From: Promerops cafer | Lineage: Eukaryota > Chordata > Aves > Passeriformes > Nectariniidae | DNA length: 64,000 nt | Direction: 5' to 3' | Assembly (NCBI GenBank): GCA_013398275.1 | Contig: VZSE01002184.1 | Location: 58,460 to 122,459, forward strand | In this document: positions 41,180 through 51,134 of the stretch, piece by piece | Numbering within the stretch: the first letter of the stretch is position 1 | Layout: each line of letters starts with the position of its first letter | Notes under the pieces: generated by a model | What the model saw: only the letters and a program-made list of their open reading frames with translations | Database searches by the model: none | Told to the model about the DNA's origin: nothing | Translations under genes and position numbers: made by a program

Positions 41180-41411
41180 GTGGGCGTGTGACACGTCTGC
41201 ACTGCAGCAGAGGTGAAAGGCTGCGCGGGGGTCGGAGCGACATGGAGGCCGCGGCCTGGTGGAGGCCGCGGCCTGGTGCAGGCCGCAGCCAGGGTCAGCC
41301 GCCGCATCTCTGAACAAAACCAAACAAACAATTACTGGAAGCGCAGGCAGCGAAAATCCACTTGGACTCACTTTGGCACTCTGTTGTCAGATAAAGCCGA
41401 CGCCGAACAGT
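41180..41411. promoter_or_regulatory. CpG-dense patch, small CpG-island-like
   Basis: About 19 CpG dinucleotides fall in roughly 230 bases, while the surrounding tens of kilobases are strongly CpG-poor. The core (41244-41294) is a GC-rich 17-bp tandem repeat holding two copies of the palindrome GGCCGCGGCC. CpG continue past the repeat ('ccgccgc', 'agcgcagg', 'ccgacgccgaac'), so the density is not only due to the repeat. Such a patch could mark an unmethylated promoter of a non-coding transcript or an orphan CpG island, or simply a GC-rich minisatellite with flanks. I see no clear TATA box or first exon. Confidence 0.35.
41244..41294. repeat. GC-rich 17-bp tandem repeat, 3 copies
   Basis: Two identical units 'ggaggccgcggcctggt' (41244-41260 and 41261-41277) are followed by a third diverged unit (41278-41294). 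Each perfect unit has the 10-base palindrome GGCCGCGGCC in its middle. This is a small minisatellite, likely variable in copy number. Confidence 0.95.
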
Positions 41412-41969
41412 AGGGATACAGTATTTTTTTTTTTTTTTGTCGTCTCCAGGAATTCAGTGGCAAAAATCTGCCTGACTTCATCACAGTCATGATTTTATCC
41501 AAGAACTGAACCTCCCAGATGAATTTTGCAGGGAGCTGGATTTCTGTGGGATCCATGACATCAGTGATGCCTCTAAGAGACTGAGGAGTCGTTTTGAACC
41601 AAGATAAATAAAGCAAAACACATGGTTTCAGGAAGATGAGGGAGTTCAGAGACTCTCTTCCCCTGTTCCAAGGGACATGCATCAAGATTTGAGGAGCCCT
41701 GTGCTCCAGTGGGAAATCACACTGGGATGGGGAATAACTGCAAACAAGTCAGAGTTAGGCTAAGAAGCAGCATTTTAGTGGGATGGAAGGAATAATAGGA
41801 TATTTATGCAGTGGTTTGCTAGAGTTTTGGGGGCTTTTGTGCCCTCTAAGCTGCAAAGAGTGCAGCAGAGACAGGCCTGTGGTGGGCTGGTTTGCAGTCT
41901 CAGCAGTGTCCCTGGGAGGACGAGAGCAGAGCCAAATCCCTTCTCACCATGTTTATAAATGGCTGGCAA

Positions 41970-42240
41970 GGCCTCATTGCCAGAATTAATTATATCTATC
42001 TCCTGACACAGTCTCAGCTCGATTAACCACGTTTGTAATTATTACTCCAGGAGAAGAAAAAAAACAACCCACCAAGAACCTGCAACTGCATGAAAGAAAA
42101 GCTTTCTGATTTATGTTCCTGGCATGTGCAGTCCAAACAATTTCAAAAGGTTTCAGCTGTCTCAGCCCAAATAAAATGATGCTGCAGGGCCTGACTATAA
42201 CAATGCTGCTCCAGTGAGCAATACGCACTTACGCAGCCAA
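41970..42240. promoter_or_regulatory. Candidate conserved non-coding element
   Basis: The text is high-complexity with homeodomain-type cores ('gaattaattat' near 41983 and 'gtaattatta' near 42034), a CACGTT word, and CpG at 'ctcgattaaccacg' and 'atacgcacttacgc'. The single open frame (41986-42228 minus) has no motif. The call rests on motif density and CpG retention only. Alignment to other birds and to mammals would decide it. Confidence 0.2.
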
Positions 42241-42360
42241 TTTTTTCTGTATCAGGAATATATCCATGATCACAAGAGCTTCCTCCTCAAAGGAACTTAA
42301 ATAGGAAGGATGGAGCTCTTATTTTGCTACAGTTGTGTTAGCCGTGCTTTCAGTGGATTG

Positions 42361-42387
42361 AAAAAAAGAAAAAAAAAAAAAAAAAAA
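42361..42387. repeat. A-rich run
   Basis: Runs of A with a single G inside extend to about 42387. An undetermined base follows at 42416. This is simple sequence without other content. Confidence 0.9.
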
Positions 42388-43109
42388 TTTACTTAATATA
42401 CAAAGCAGCACACTGNAAAGAGGTTTTTTCCATGCTCTGGAAATCTGAACCTGAATGTGGAAACTGAGTTCTTGCCTGCTAAGGGCATTTTGATTTTTCT
42501 GAGGTTGTTTTTGAAGTTCAAAGCAGATAAGGGCCCTGTCTGGGGATACGAGCCACTGTAACATAACACTTATCCAATTTGCAAGGATGTTAATAGCTTC
42601 AAAGTTCCCTCCAAAGGCAAACTAAGCTTCCCAGACTCAGCTAACCAGGAGTAAGCTGGTAAGAGGCTCAGCTTCCTTTCTTGGCTGCTGTTACATCTTT
42701 CCTCTAAATTACACTAACACAAGCTATAGGGTTAGGAAGGCAAATACTAAAACTAAAAAAAAATAAAGAATATAAATATAAGACAGGGAAAAAAATTTTA
42801 AAAAAACCAAACGTCTTAATAAATGACAAAGGAGGACCATTTTACCAAAATGAAACCCTACCACAGAGCATCTGGGTTGGTTTTGGGGTTATTTTAATTA
42901 TTTTATTTATGTTATTGATTTTGCCTTTCTTTGTACTACATCTGACTACAGAGATCAGGAAGAGGAATCTACACCTTGAATGAAGACCTTCTTATCTCTT
43001 GTCCTCAGAGAAACTATGCCTAGATACAGATACACCTTGCAGATTATTTATGCAGGTGAAAGTAGCAGGAAACTTACCAGGCATTGCTTACAAAAAGATT
43101 ATTTTTTCA

Positions 43110-43215
43110 CACTTTTTTCGTTGTTTTTGGGGTTTTTTTTGTTTGTTTTGTGGGGTTTTGTTTGTTTGGGGGGGAAGATTGTTTGTTTCAGCTTGTTTTG
43201 GTTTGTTTTTTAATA
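43110..43215. repeat. G/T-rich low complexity
   Basis: The text is built from words such as 'tttgttttg', 'ggggtttt' and 'gggggggaag' for about 100 bases, with almost no A or C. It has several G-runs but not four regularly spaced G-tracts in a short span. It gives Phe/Val/Cys/Gly-rich open frames that are not genes. Confidence 0.85.
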
Positions 43216-44647
43216 AAAAACATGATGGCTGAAAAATCAAAAGTTTCTGGGTTGGTTTTTAAATTATGGAATAGAGTGCAGTGCAGGGAAATTATGCCTA
43301 AGTAATCCAGTGTGATGCTGCCTAGAGGTATCATTTATATATCTCTTTAAGACCTGAATCAAAGTAGCTCAGTGATCTGCGTGGATGCTCTTTTTGGATC
43401 ACAGCACCTTGATTTTTAATTCTGTTAACCAAAAGACTGCCACACAAATTTAATAGATAAACTAGCACAAAGAGAAGAAATCAGTCAGTGACTAACAAAT
43501 CATGAAATGTCATTTATACATCTTTTTCCTTATGATGTAAATTATTGACATACATTACAGCCACCTGAAAAAATAGTGTGCTTGCCAGTCATGGGACATT
43601 TTTTCTTTTTTTAAATCATATCAGAGTAAAATGGGGAATTCTCAGAAATCTGTGCAAGCTAATAATGTCTACAATTTTTATTCTTTTTTCCACTGAGCAA
43701 TGTAAAGCAGTGTCCCTGGCAGTTATTAACTGAGGAAGTGATCTCATTCCTACGCCACTAAGAGTATTTAAATTTAAATTTAACTTTGAAAGATCCACTT
43801 TAGTCTCCCTACTTAGAAAGGGGCAGCAAGCCAACCTGGCTGCAGACCAAGAAATCAGCATTTCTCTGTACAGACAGCTCCAGAAAGGACCATTTCAGAT
43901 TTCAGCAGAGAGTTTTCAGAAACTAAGCAGTGAAATAAGGCACATTGAGAAGATAACACGCTTCTGATATGATGCACACATCAAGATTGCTCAGTGACAT
44001 AGTGGGTCTTCTGAGTGGAAGAGTACTGGCTCAGACAAAATCTAAACAGATTGAAAAAATAAACAGGAGGAAGGTGGTTTGGCAGTGTAAAAGTCTGGAC
44101 AACAAAAGATCAGCTTGGTCATATACACCATTTTTTTTACTTAATGGGTTCTAAATATTCCAGTGGAAAGCAAAGCTGGCTGTAGATACTTATATTTAAC
44201 AGATATGGCCAGGGATACCTTGGCTTTTGGCTTTTAAAGTCAAGTTTGGTTTTGCCTTATAATTTCTGCATTGTCCTCCTTAATAAGACAATAAGTACCT
44301 ATACGTATATTTTGTATAACAGTATTTTACAGTTTAGATGGCATGTAAACTATTTTAAAGATATTGTGTGGATTACAGTCACCAGCTGCCAGGAAATAAG
44401 AGCAATAAATATCTACCTCCCTAAAAAAAACCCTAGTTTTTTTTTCCTGAACACACTAAATCTCCACAGCCAACCAGTGCTTGGTGAAATATTGCTTATC
44501 TGTGCAAGGCACAGCTGAGAATCCTGCCCAGCTGTAGCATCAGGTTCAGATGAAGGTTTCAGGCTTTCAATTGCAGAAGCTGCTCTCACTCAAAGTGGGC
44601 AGCTACTCCTAGAGGAAGAGACTGATAAGCAAGATAATAAGCCCATT

Positions 44648-44757
44648 CTTTTTTTCTTTAAATTGTTTTTTTTCTTTAAATTGTTTTTTTTCTGTCTTTT
44701 TTTTTTTTTTTTTTTCTTTAAATTTTTTTTTTTTTTGTTTTTTTTTTTTTTTTTTCT
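44648..44757. repeat. T-rich tract with a CTTTAAATTG-type repeat
   Basis: The tract starts with a short tandem of 'ctttaaattgtttttttt' (two to three copies, about 44659-44693), then passes into long T-runs with single C or G interruptions. Read on the minus strand it gives Lys-rich open frames. It looks like an expanded A/T simple repeat and could be the A-rich end of an old retroposon on the minus strand. Confidence 0.9.
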
Positions 44758-44986
44758 CTCTGAGCCTAGCAGCAAGAAGCCAAGAGCCCCATTGGCTCAT
44801 GTTGCACACACAGCTGTAAAAAAGCAGTCTGTAGCTTTGCTACTTTCACAACATAGTTAGATGAATAACATCATACTTTGAAATAGTCAGGGACTATTCA
44901 TGGCTGGTTTTCTTTTCAGTAAGTCACACTCAAAGTCAAAGTTAATAGTTAATTCATCTCGTTTTTAATTAATGCACAGAATTAAA

Positions 44987-45090
44987 AAACAAAAAAAAAA
45001 AAAACAGCAAAGCACAAAACCAACTCACAGCCAAAACAAAACAAAACCAAACCACAAAAAAAAAAAAAACCAAAAACAAAACCAAAAGAA
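44987..45090. repeat. A/C-rich low complexity
   Basis: A-runs alternate with 'caaaac', 'ccaaacc' and 'caaaacaaaac' words for about 100 bases. It is similar in style to 33362-33485. No coding content. Confidence 0.85.
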
Positions 45091-45609
45091 ATGACCCAGT
45101 CAACCAAAAAACCCACAACACAGGATGCTTCAACCAAGAGTCCAAGAGACTTTACAAAGTCCAAGGGACCAGACTGCTGCTTGTGGTCCTCAGCATCAAG
45201 TTTGAATTCTGTGCTGAGTCTGAACCTGATATACCAGGACAGACAGCAATGTAGCTGATCTTAGGTTAGTATTTGTTCTTTGACTTCTGCTTGAACTAAT
45301 GTTTAATCAAGTTTGTTGCTTCGTGTGCCTTTTCAGCATTGGAGGGAGATTTATTTTAGTAAGGTTCTGGAAAGTGATAAATTTGTTACAAAGAATTTGC
45401 AGATAAGACAAAAGAGCTGTTCCGCAGCCGTGATAAGGAAGGCTGCTTTGAAAAAGCAGAGACCATATGAAGTCCATTAAGGACTGGTGAACTGCACAAA
45501 AACAACGGCAACATCCTTTCCTGTGACTCCTCGGAATATAAGAGCTTGCACAGTGCTTCAAAGGGACTTCAACAATAACATAATTGGGGCTCACGGTCAG
45601 GCACTTAAA

Positions 45610-46160
45610 CCCATGTAGGGCGGTGGGAAGAGTGAAATGTGTTCTCTCTTTGTTAAACCTCCCCTGCGCCTTATCTTATTTTCTCTCTCACAGTGTTTAC
45701 TCGGCGTTCATCCTCAGCGAGGCTGGCTTGCAGCACATGAATGAATGAAGACGTCTTTGAAGTCGCTGTGCTGAGCAAAATAGTCGAAGCTCTTCTTTGA
45801 TAAGTTCACATGAATAGAGCCATTTGCTATTAACACGTCTTTTACTGATGCAGCTATTATGCCTGGGGAGAATTAGGAGTCCTTTTCGGGTGCGTGGTTG
45901 CAGCTCCCATTAGGGCTAACGATTCTGCAAACACGTATTTGGGGCGAGGATGTGCATAATGGTAATTGCCACGCATTTGCATGCGCATTTAATCCAGAGA
46001 GAGCTCGACATGCTTTACAAACTCCACCAACACAATTACACATGTTGTAAATGTAGAATCACTTTGTCAACAGCTGCTGTGCAGCCACCTCGAGGTGAGA
46101 CCCAGCAGCTGTGCAGCAACACAAAGCAGCGCCACAGAACGTGGCAGCAACAGGGAAAAA
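45610..46160. promoter_or_regulatory. Candidate conserved non-coding element with octamer and SOX/E-box words
   Basis: This is the best enhancer-like stretch in the window. It keeps more than ten CpG in non-GC-rich text. It has a perfect POU octamer ATTTGCAT at 45975-45982, overlapping the self-complementary ATGCGCAT at 45981-45988. It has a SOX-type CTTTGT at 46062-46067 next to an E-box CAGCTG at 46071-46076. The sequence is high-complexity with no recognisable transposon. Retained CpG in AT-moderate text suggests selection or lack of methylation. This is an inference from sequence alone. The short frame at 45950-46165 shows no coding signature. Confidence 0.35.
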
Positions 46161-47690
46161 CTTAAATTGCCTTATCTGGCCGAAAACACCAGGAGAATTC
46201 TAGGTAAGCTACATGTAAATTACTCGAATTAAAAGCTGGCCGGAGCTCTGGAGGTAACACTCCTACTGTTGCAGGGAAAGTGGCGTTTTTAATGATGGCA
46301 ATTTGCCCGAACCTCTGTTTTATGTCTCTGCTTAAGGGCGGCACCTCCAGGTGCGGGGTGATGGCAAACAGAGGCCGGGGCTGGGTCTCGGCTGAGCCAG
46401 ACCAGAGTGCCACCTACAGCACAGGCATCTGCGGGGCTTGGTGATGCCCTGGCCTGGATCCTGAGCCCTGAACCTCCCCCAGAGCAGCAGGTGGAACCAC
46501 ACAGCACATATTTCACTGAGAAAAGCACGCAGAATTTTAAAAGGCGAGGCAAGAAAACCCGAAAGGGTGATGTCAACATGATGTAAGAAATGGAGAGCGT
46601 GATGATGATTTCATCATCATTAGGGGATGGATTACCTTGCATGTGAAATAATAAGTGGGCAAGTGGTAGCATCCTGCTGCCAGGGCTTTCATTGTCTTGG
46701 CTGCAGGACTGGAGAAATCTCCAGTCTCTCTTGGCTGTGGATGCTTTGTCTCTCCATGGTTCTAAGGTACCCTGTGAGGCAAATGTAGGGAGTCTTCCAC
46801 AGCAGGAGAAGGCACCGTGATCGAAACACACTGAAAATTCTTGCTTCCTGACTCATGGAAATGTAATAACTCTTTGCTCAGGCTTTGAGACTCTGGAAAA
46901 TGTTGGCGTGTTTCCCATCAGTATGATCTCCTTCAGGGAAAATTAGGGAAGAGTGGGTTTTCATGCCATCTGTTGTCCTTCCTGCCTGCCATGAGCCTGA
47001 TCCCATGTCAGTGACTGCCTCATCCGCAGCCCATGGCCCCTGCCCAGACCTCACATTATCCTCACACACTGCTGTGGGCTCTTCCCCCTTCCTGCTGTGG
47101 GAGAGCAGCTCTTCCCTTGGTACTGGGGCCCACAGTAAATGGCAGCTGGTGTTTTGGTCATACAGCCCCACGTGGCTTTTCTGGGCAGCTGTAAATGCCA
47201 CTCCTGGAAATCCTGGTTGGGGGGCAGCCAGAGGGGACAGCGAGCAGGACCCTGGGGAAGATGCTGTGAGCATCATGTTTTGCAGCCTGGTTTCCACCAC
47301 AGATCCCCTCTCCTGCGCTGACAGAAATTGCCTCCTGTGCAGAATCCCAAATAAAATACCATTTTGCAAAGGAAAGAATCCTTCCTTTCCCTTCAGGCGT
47401 GACCCTTCCTTCCGTTCTGAGGAGGGGGAAGATGCCTGAAGAGAGGATGGGCACCCACGGGAGGGGCTCAGGGTTGGGCTGGGGGCAGCTGGAGCAGCCC
47501 AGGGAGGGTTTGTGTCACTGCTTTGGGCCCAGGAGTCACGTCAGCACAAACAAAGTGGGAAAGAGCTGGCCAGCATGTGTTGTCAAGCTCTCCTCTTCCG
47601 ACAGCTCCAGATGGGGACCACATGGAGCCCAAAGTAAAAGTGCAGCAAATGAACCTAATCCTCTAATTCTCTGCCTGCAGTGAAATGGGC
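46161..47690. other. GC-moderate unique DNA
   Basis: Open frames of 158-180 codons lie on both strands (46289-46831 minus, 46878-47369 minus, 46963-47439 plus), overlapping each other. None has a domain, signal peptide or splice context that I recognise. The GC-richer composition alone makes long frames likelier. No gene is called. Confidence 0.45.
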
Positions 47691-47694
47691 TCTC

Positions 47695-48200
47695 GCTGGT
47701 GCTCTCCTAATGAAAAAACGAGTGAGCAGTCATCTGTCTAGGTCGCTCTCATTGCTTCTTATTGGCATAACTGAGTTTTACCATGACTGGTTAAAGTAGC
47801 AGAGAGGAACAAATTATAGTCTATTTTCTGAGCCTGTTTTGAAACAGAAATCAGAAACATACTTTTCGTTTTGGAGGACGGCAATGCGCAGCTTTATTTC
47901 TTATTCCTTTTTTTTTTTTGTACAATTTTGTTTTATAAGAAGCAATTTCCCCCACGTTTCTAATTACCCACCATAGCCCTTTGATCTCGCTCTAACTTTG
48001 CTATTAATTACTTCTTCAAATACAGCAGTAGCAGCAGCTTTTCATAAGACCTTTTTTATTCTTAGGACCTGATACAACAGCAATCAAAGTGAGTAAAAGC
48101 TTTTCAATCTACTTTAGACAAAGGGCCTTCTATCAGGCCCTTTGTGAAAATGCATAATCCACCATTAAAAGGAGGGCAGTCACTCCTCCATCCTTCTCCT
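47695..48200. promoter_or_regulatory. Candidate conserved non-coding element with TCF/LEF-like sites
   Basis: The segment holds a full TCF/LEF consensus CCTTTGATC at 47978-47986 and a reverse-orientation ATCAAAG at 48083-48089. A perfect inverted repeat at 48118-48145 has arms beginning with ACAAAG and ending with CTTTGT. Homeodomain cores TAATTA lie at 47961-47966 and 48005-48010. Few open frames cross it, and CpG are retained at several points. The clustering of Wnt-effector, SOX-type and homeodomain words in 200 bases is the type seen in developmental enhancers. Conservation is not tested. Confidence 0.33.
48118..48145. repeat. Perfect 10-bp inverted repeat, 8-base loop
   Basis: ACAAAGGGCC (48118-48127) is followed by the 8-base spacer TTCTATCA and the exact reverse complement GGCCCTTTGT (48136-48145). 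The outer halves are ACAAAG and CTTTGT, which resemble facing SOX or TCF half-sites 16 bases apart. As RNA it would form a stable small hairpin, much shorter than a microRNA precursor. It lies inside the candidate element 47695-48200. Confidence 0.9.
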
Positions 48201-48925
48201 TCTGTTGGTTTTAGTGGACGTGAATCAGCACAAACACAGAAATCCCAAACACTGACAGAAAATAATAGTGTTCCCAATTTGAAATAAAATGCAGCCTGTT
48301 TCTCATGCTAAACATCATGTACAGTGTTGCTTTACTCACCAGAGTGACTGACAAACTCTTTGCTTTTTTAATGGCATGTCCTGGAAAATAATGAAAGGCC
48401 GGATTTCCACATGCTGTTGTTCACTGCTGTCTAGACTATACTGTGAAATGTACATGACAGTTCTTTGGAGGTGAGACCTTTTTGTTTGCTGACCATACAG
48501 CTGGAAATCATGTTCTGAATGTCCTGGACGTTCAGGGATAAGTACAGAATTAATGGCTATAATGTATTTTTAAGTGTCTGATGAAATTACAGCTCAATCT
48601 TACTCCACTCAAATTGTAGCTGCCATTATAAGTATATATTTGATGCAAGGAGGGTTGAGACCAGACTTCCATCAACCTTCTTTCGTAAGGATTTCAATCT
48701 CTGTAGCTCAGTCTTTAATACAAATTACGCAGTCATGGGAAAATTTTTATTCTGAGAGGTGTGGAGATAATGATCTCTTATTCATTGAACTCTTAAAATT
48801 CCAGTTAATCACAGTGTTGTCAAGGACCAGTCTCCATGTCCCCAGTGGCTTTCCCCAGACTCTGAGGCTACTGACACTACCCTCAATCCAGCCTGGATCA
48901 GCCCCAGTCCCATAGCCTCTCATCA
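48201..48925. other. Unique non-coding DNA
   Basis: Nothing recognised. The frame at 48574-48915 runs up to the neighbouring CR1 copy and lacks motifs. Confidence 0.5.
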
Positions 48926-48929
48926 CAAA

Positions 48930-49432
48930 ACCATGGAATCACAGAACTGTGGAGGTTGGAAAAGAGCACTGAGATCACCCTGCAACCACCAACCCGGCAC
49001 CACGGTCACCTTCACCACTAAACAGTGTCCTCAAATGCCACAGCCACACGTGCTTTGAACAGCTTCAGGGACAGTGACTCCACCACTGTCCTGGAAAGCC
49101 TGTTCCAGTGCCTGAACACCCTTTCAATGAAGATTTATTTTTTTCCCTCTATATCCCACCTAAACCTTCCCAGCACCATTTCCTCCTGTCTTTTCAATTA
49201 TTGTTTGGGAGCAGAGCCCGACCCCCCTGGCTGTCCCCTCCTGGCAGGAGTTGTGCAGAGCCACAAGGGCCCCCTGAGCCTCCTTTTCTCCAGGCTGAGC
49301 CCCTTCCCAGCTCCCTCAGCCTCTCCTGGGGCTCCATTCCCTTCCCAGCCCCGTTCCCTGCCCCGGGCACGCTCCAGCCCCTCAGGGTCTCTCTTGTGAG
49401 GGGCCCAGAGCTGACCCCAGCACTCATGGTGC
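48930..49432 (-). mobile_element. CR1 LINE fragment, about 500 bp
   Basis: The plus strand is the antisense of a longer CR1 3' region: 'atcacagaactgtggaggttgg', 'ctccaccactgtcctgg...cctgttccagtgcctgaacaccctttcaatgaagat', 'cctgagcctccttttctccaggctgagccccttcccagctccctcag', 'ggggcccagagctgaccccagcactc'. It is the longest CR1 piece here and covers the 3' UTR and upstream part of the element, without a usable reverse transcriptase frame. Open frames over it are artefacts. The sequence after 49432 no longer matches what I know of CR1. Confidence 0.88.
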
Positions 49433-50030
49433 AAAGGGCAGAGACTCCAGTCCCAATCAGTGTGGGGACATGCCCAACCTCACTCTGGTTCATCCAGGTC
49501 TTTCCCAAGCTGGACACCCCAAAACAGAGCATTCATCCCCTTGACCTCCTTGCACAGGGCAGGGTTTGCATTTTTGCCTTTTGACTTCATGTGACTCCTG
49601 CAGTCCCATTGCCCCAGACTGGACATTTTTGGTGTCAGCCTTGTTCTTGAGGGCCTCCTTTCTTTGCCCTGGCTTGGTGTCACCTCCAGACTCAGTGGAG
49701 AGCACTCCATCATTTCCTACAGGTTGTTGACAATGGATCTTCATCTGGAACTTAAACACCATTCAGATGCACATTCACAGTTCTGGGAGGATAATACCAT
49801 CTGCAAGGCAGACTGCCAGAGGAGATCTCATTTCCCATCCCAGAGGGGAATTAACGCTTAGTTTTTGGCGGCAAATAGCAATTTCTCCTCAGCTGATGTC
49901 AGCCAAGGCAATTCCTCTACTGCTGCTGTGCCTCAGGTCTCCCCTTTATCACGCTCATGGGCTTCCCAGCAACGCTCATCAATTGGCTCTCAGTGTCTTC
50001 AACAGGGGAAGCTGCTCTTCCCAGAAAATG
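49433..50030. other. Unidentified segment between two CR1 copies
   Basis: This stretch reads as moderately GC-rich, C/T-biased text until about 49740, continuing directly from the CR1 copy. It may be a more internal part of the same CR1 subfamily, another repeat nested beside it, or unique DNA. I cannot decide between these. Confidence 0.35.
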
Positions 50031-50032
50031 AC

Positions 50033-50166
50033 AAAATTATTTGCGTTGGAAGGGACCTTAAAGTCCACCCAGTGCCACCCCTGCCATGGAAGGGACACCT
50101 ACCACTGTCCCAGGGTTCTCCAAGCCCCAGTGTCCAGCCTGGCCTTGGGCACTGCCAGGGATGGGA
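50033..50166 (-). mobile_element. CR1 LINE 3'-end fragment
   Basis: The plus strand reads 'gttggaagggaccttaaagtccacccagtgccacccctgccatgg', 'ccactgtcccaggg', 'ccccagtgtccagcctggccttgggcactgccagggatggga'. This is the antisense CR1 tail with high similarity to the copies at 27.5 and 36.3 kb, implying the same subfamily. The terminal octamers are missing or degraded on the left. Confidence 0.92.
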
Positions 50167-51049
50167 CAACTACTGTGGGACCCCCTTGTCTTTTTCCATT
50201 ACCTTTTGCTCCCCTGAAGTTTTTGCATCATCTCTGCTTCTCTCCTTTTTCTTTTTACTGACACCTTCAATTTCCTTTCATGTCTTTAACATCTTTTCCT
50301 TATCTTTTGCTGTTATCCTTCTTTTCTGCAAGTCTCATCTTTCCTGTCTCATCTTTTTGAACCCACCTTTCCCTGCCATTTTCTGCCCCCCTATTACTCT
50401 CCTTTTTTTCCATATTTCCTGCCCCTCTTAATGTTACTTTTTACTTTCCTCAGGAGGATCTTTCCTTTTGCTGCCACTTCATAGCTGTAGTCTTGGAAGA
50501 CACTTTGATTTTATCAAGACAGAACATTCCCAAAGGTTATCACCTCTTCTTATCAGTGCAGCCATCAAACACAGGCAAGCAGCCAAGCCATGGCTGCATT
50601 TTGTGAGAATACAGGCTCCCAAAGGCACTGTCAGGAGAAAATATTCCCTTGGGGTCCTCATCTGTCTTTATTTCAAAACACTTTGATTTCAAGTTCAAAA
50701 CCAAGTAGTAGGCAAGAGGAAGCTGAACCTTTATGAATCCTCTGTTATGGGTTTTCTGAGCCTTTGCTTTAGGACCACTCTCTCCCTGCTATGGGACTGG
50801 CTCTCCTAAATTATTCAGTTATTCCTGAAAGGCATGCCCTTGAATAACCCTACTGTCTATGAAAGAGAAGAGTATTATAAAAAATTCAGTGATATCACAA
50901 CCGTAGGCTGCAGCTCAGTAAGGTTGAGTCCATAACAGGACATCTTTATAATCTAATAATTGCATTTGTGAGCATTTAAATGGCTTCAGAACTGATATAA
51001 AAATATGGCATTTTCACTACAGTTTTTGTAAAACAAGTGGAGCAAAAGA

Positions 51050-51130
51050 GAATCACAGAACAGAGGTGGAAGGGACCCACATAGATCATGGAGTCCAAAT
51101 CTAAGCCTGGCACAGGACAACACCAAAAAA
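51050..51130 (-). mobile_element. CR1 LINE 3'-end fragment, short
   Basis: The plus strand reads 'agaatcacagaa', 'ggtggaagggaccca', 'agatcatggagtccaa', 'agcctggcacaggacaacacc', the antisense order of a CR1 3' end. It is about 80 bases and 5'-truncated. It could be a related but older subfamily than the copy at 50.0 kb. Confidence 0.75.
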
Positions 51131-51134
51131 AAGC

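Larger units (their letters stand above)
42420..45600. other. Unique DNA with several homopolymer-rich tracts
   Basis: No gene is recognised. The stretch carries a G/T-rich tract (43110-43215), a long T-rich tract (44648-44757) and a C/A-rich tract (44987-45090), listed separately where clear. Other open frames are short. Confidence 0.5.

Noticed and set aside
44590..44809. Lys-rich minus-strand frames
   Set aside because: They are translations of the T-rich simple tract.
46289..46831. 180-codon minus-strand frame
   Set aside because: Long for non-repeat DNA here, but the peptide shows no known motif, codon use is unremarkable, and it lies in moderately GC-rich text where long frames arise by chance.
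48118..48145. MicroRNA precursor
   Set aside because: The stem is 10 bp, far shorter than the roughly 30 bp stem of a vertebrate precursor, and the flanks do not extend the pairing.
49865..50431. 188-codon plus-strand frame
   Set aside because: It crosses an antisense CR1 fragment and C/T-rich text. No domain is visible and there is no initiation or splice context.
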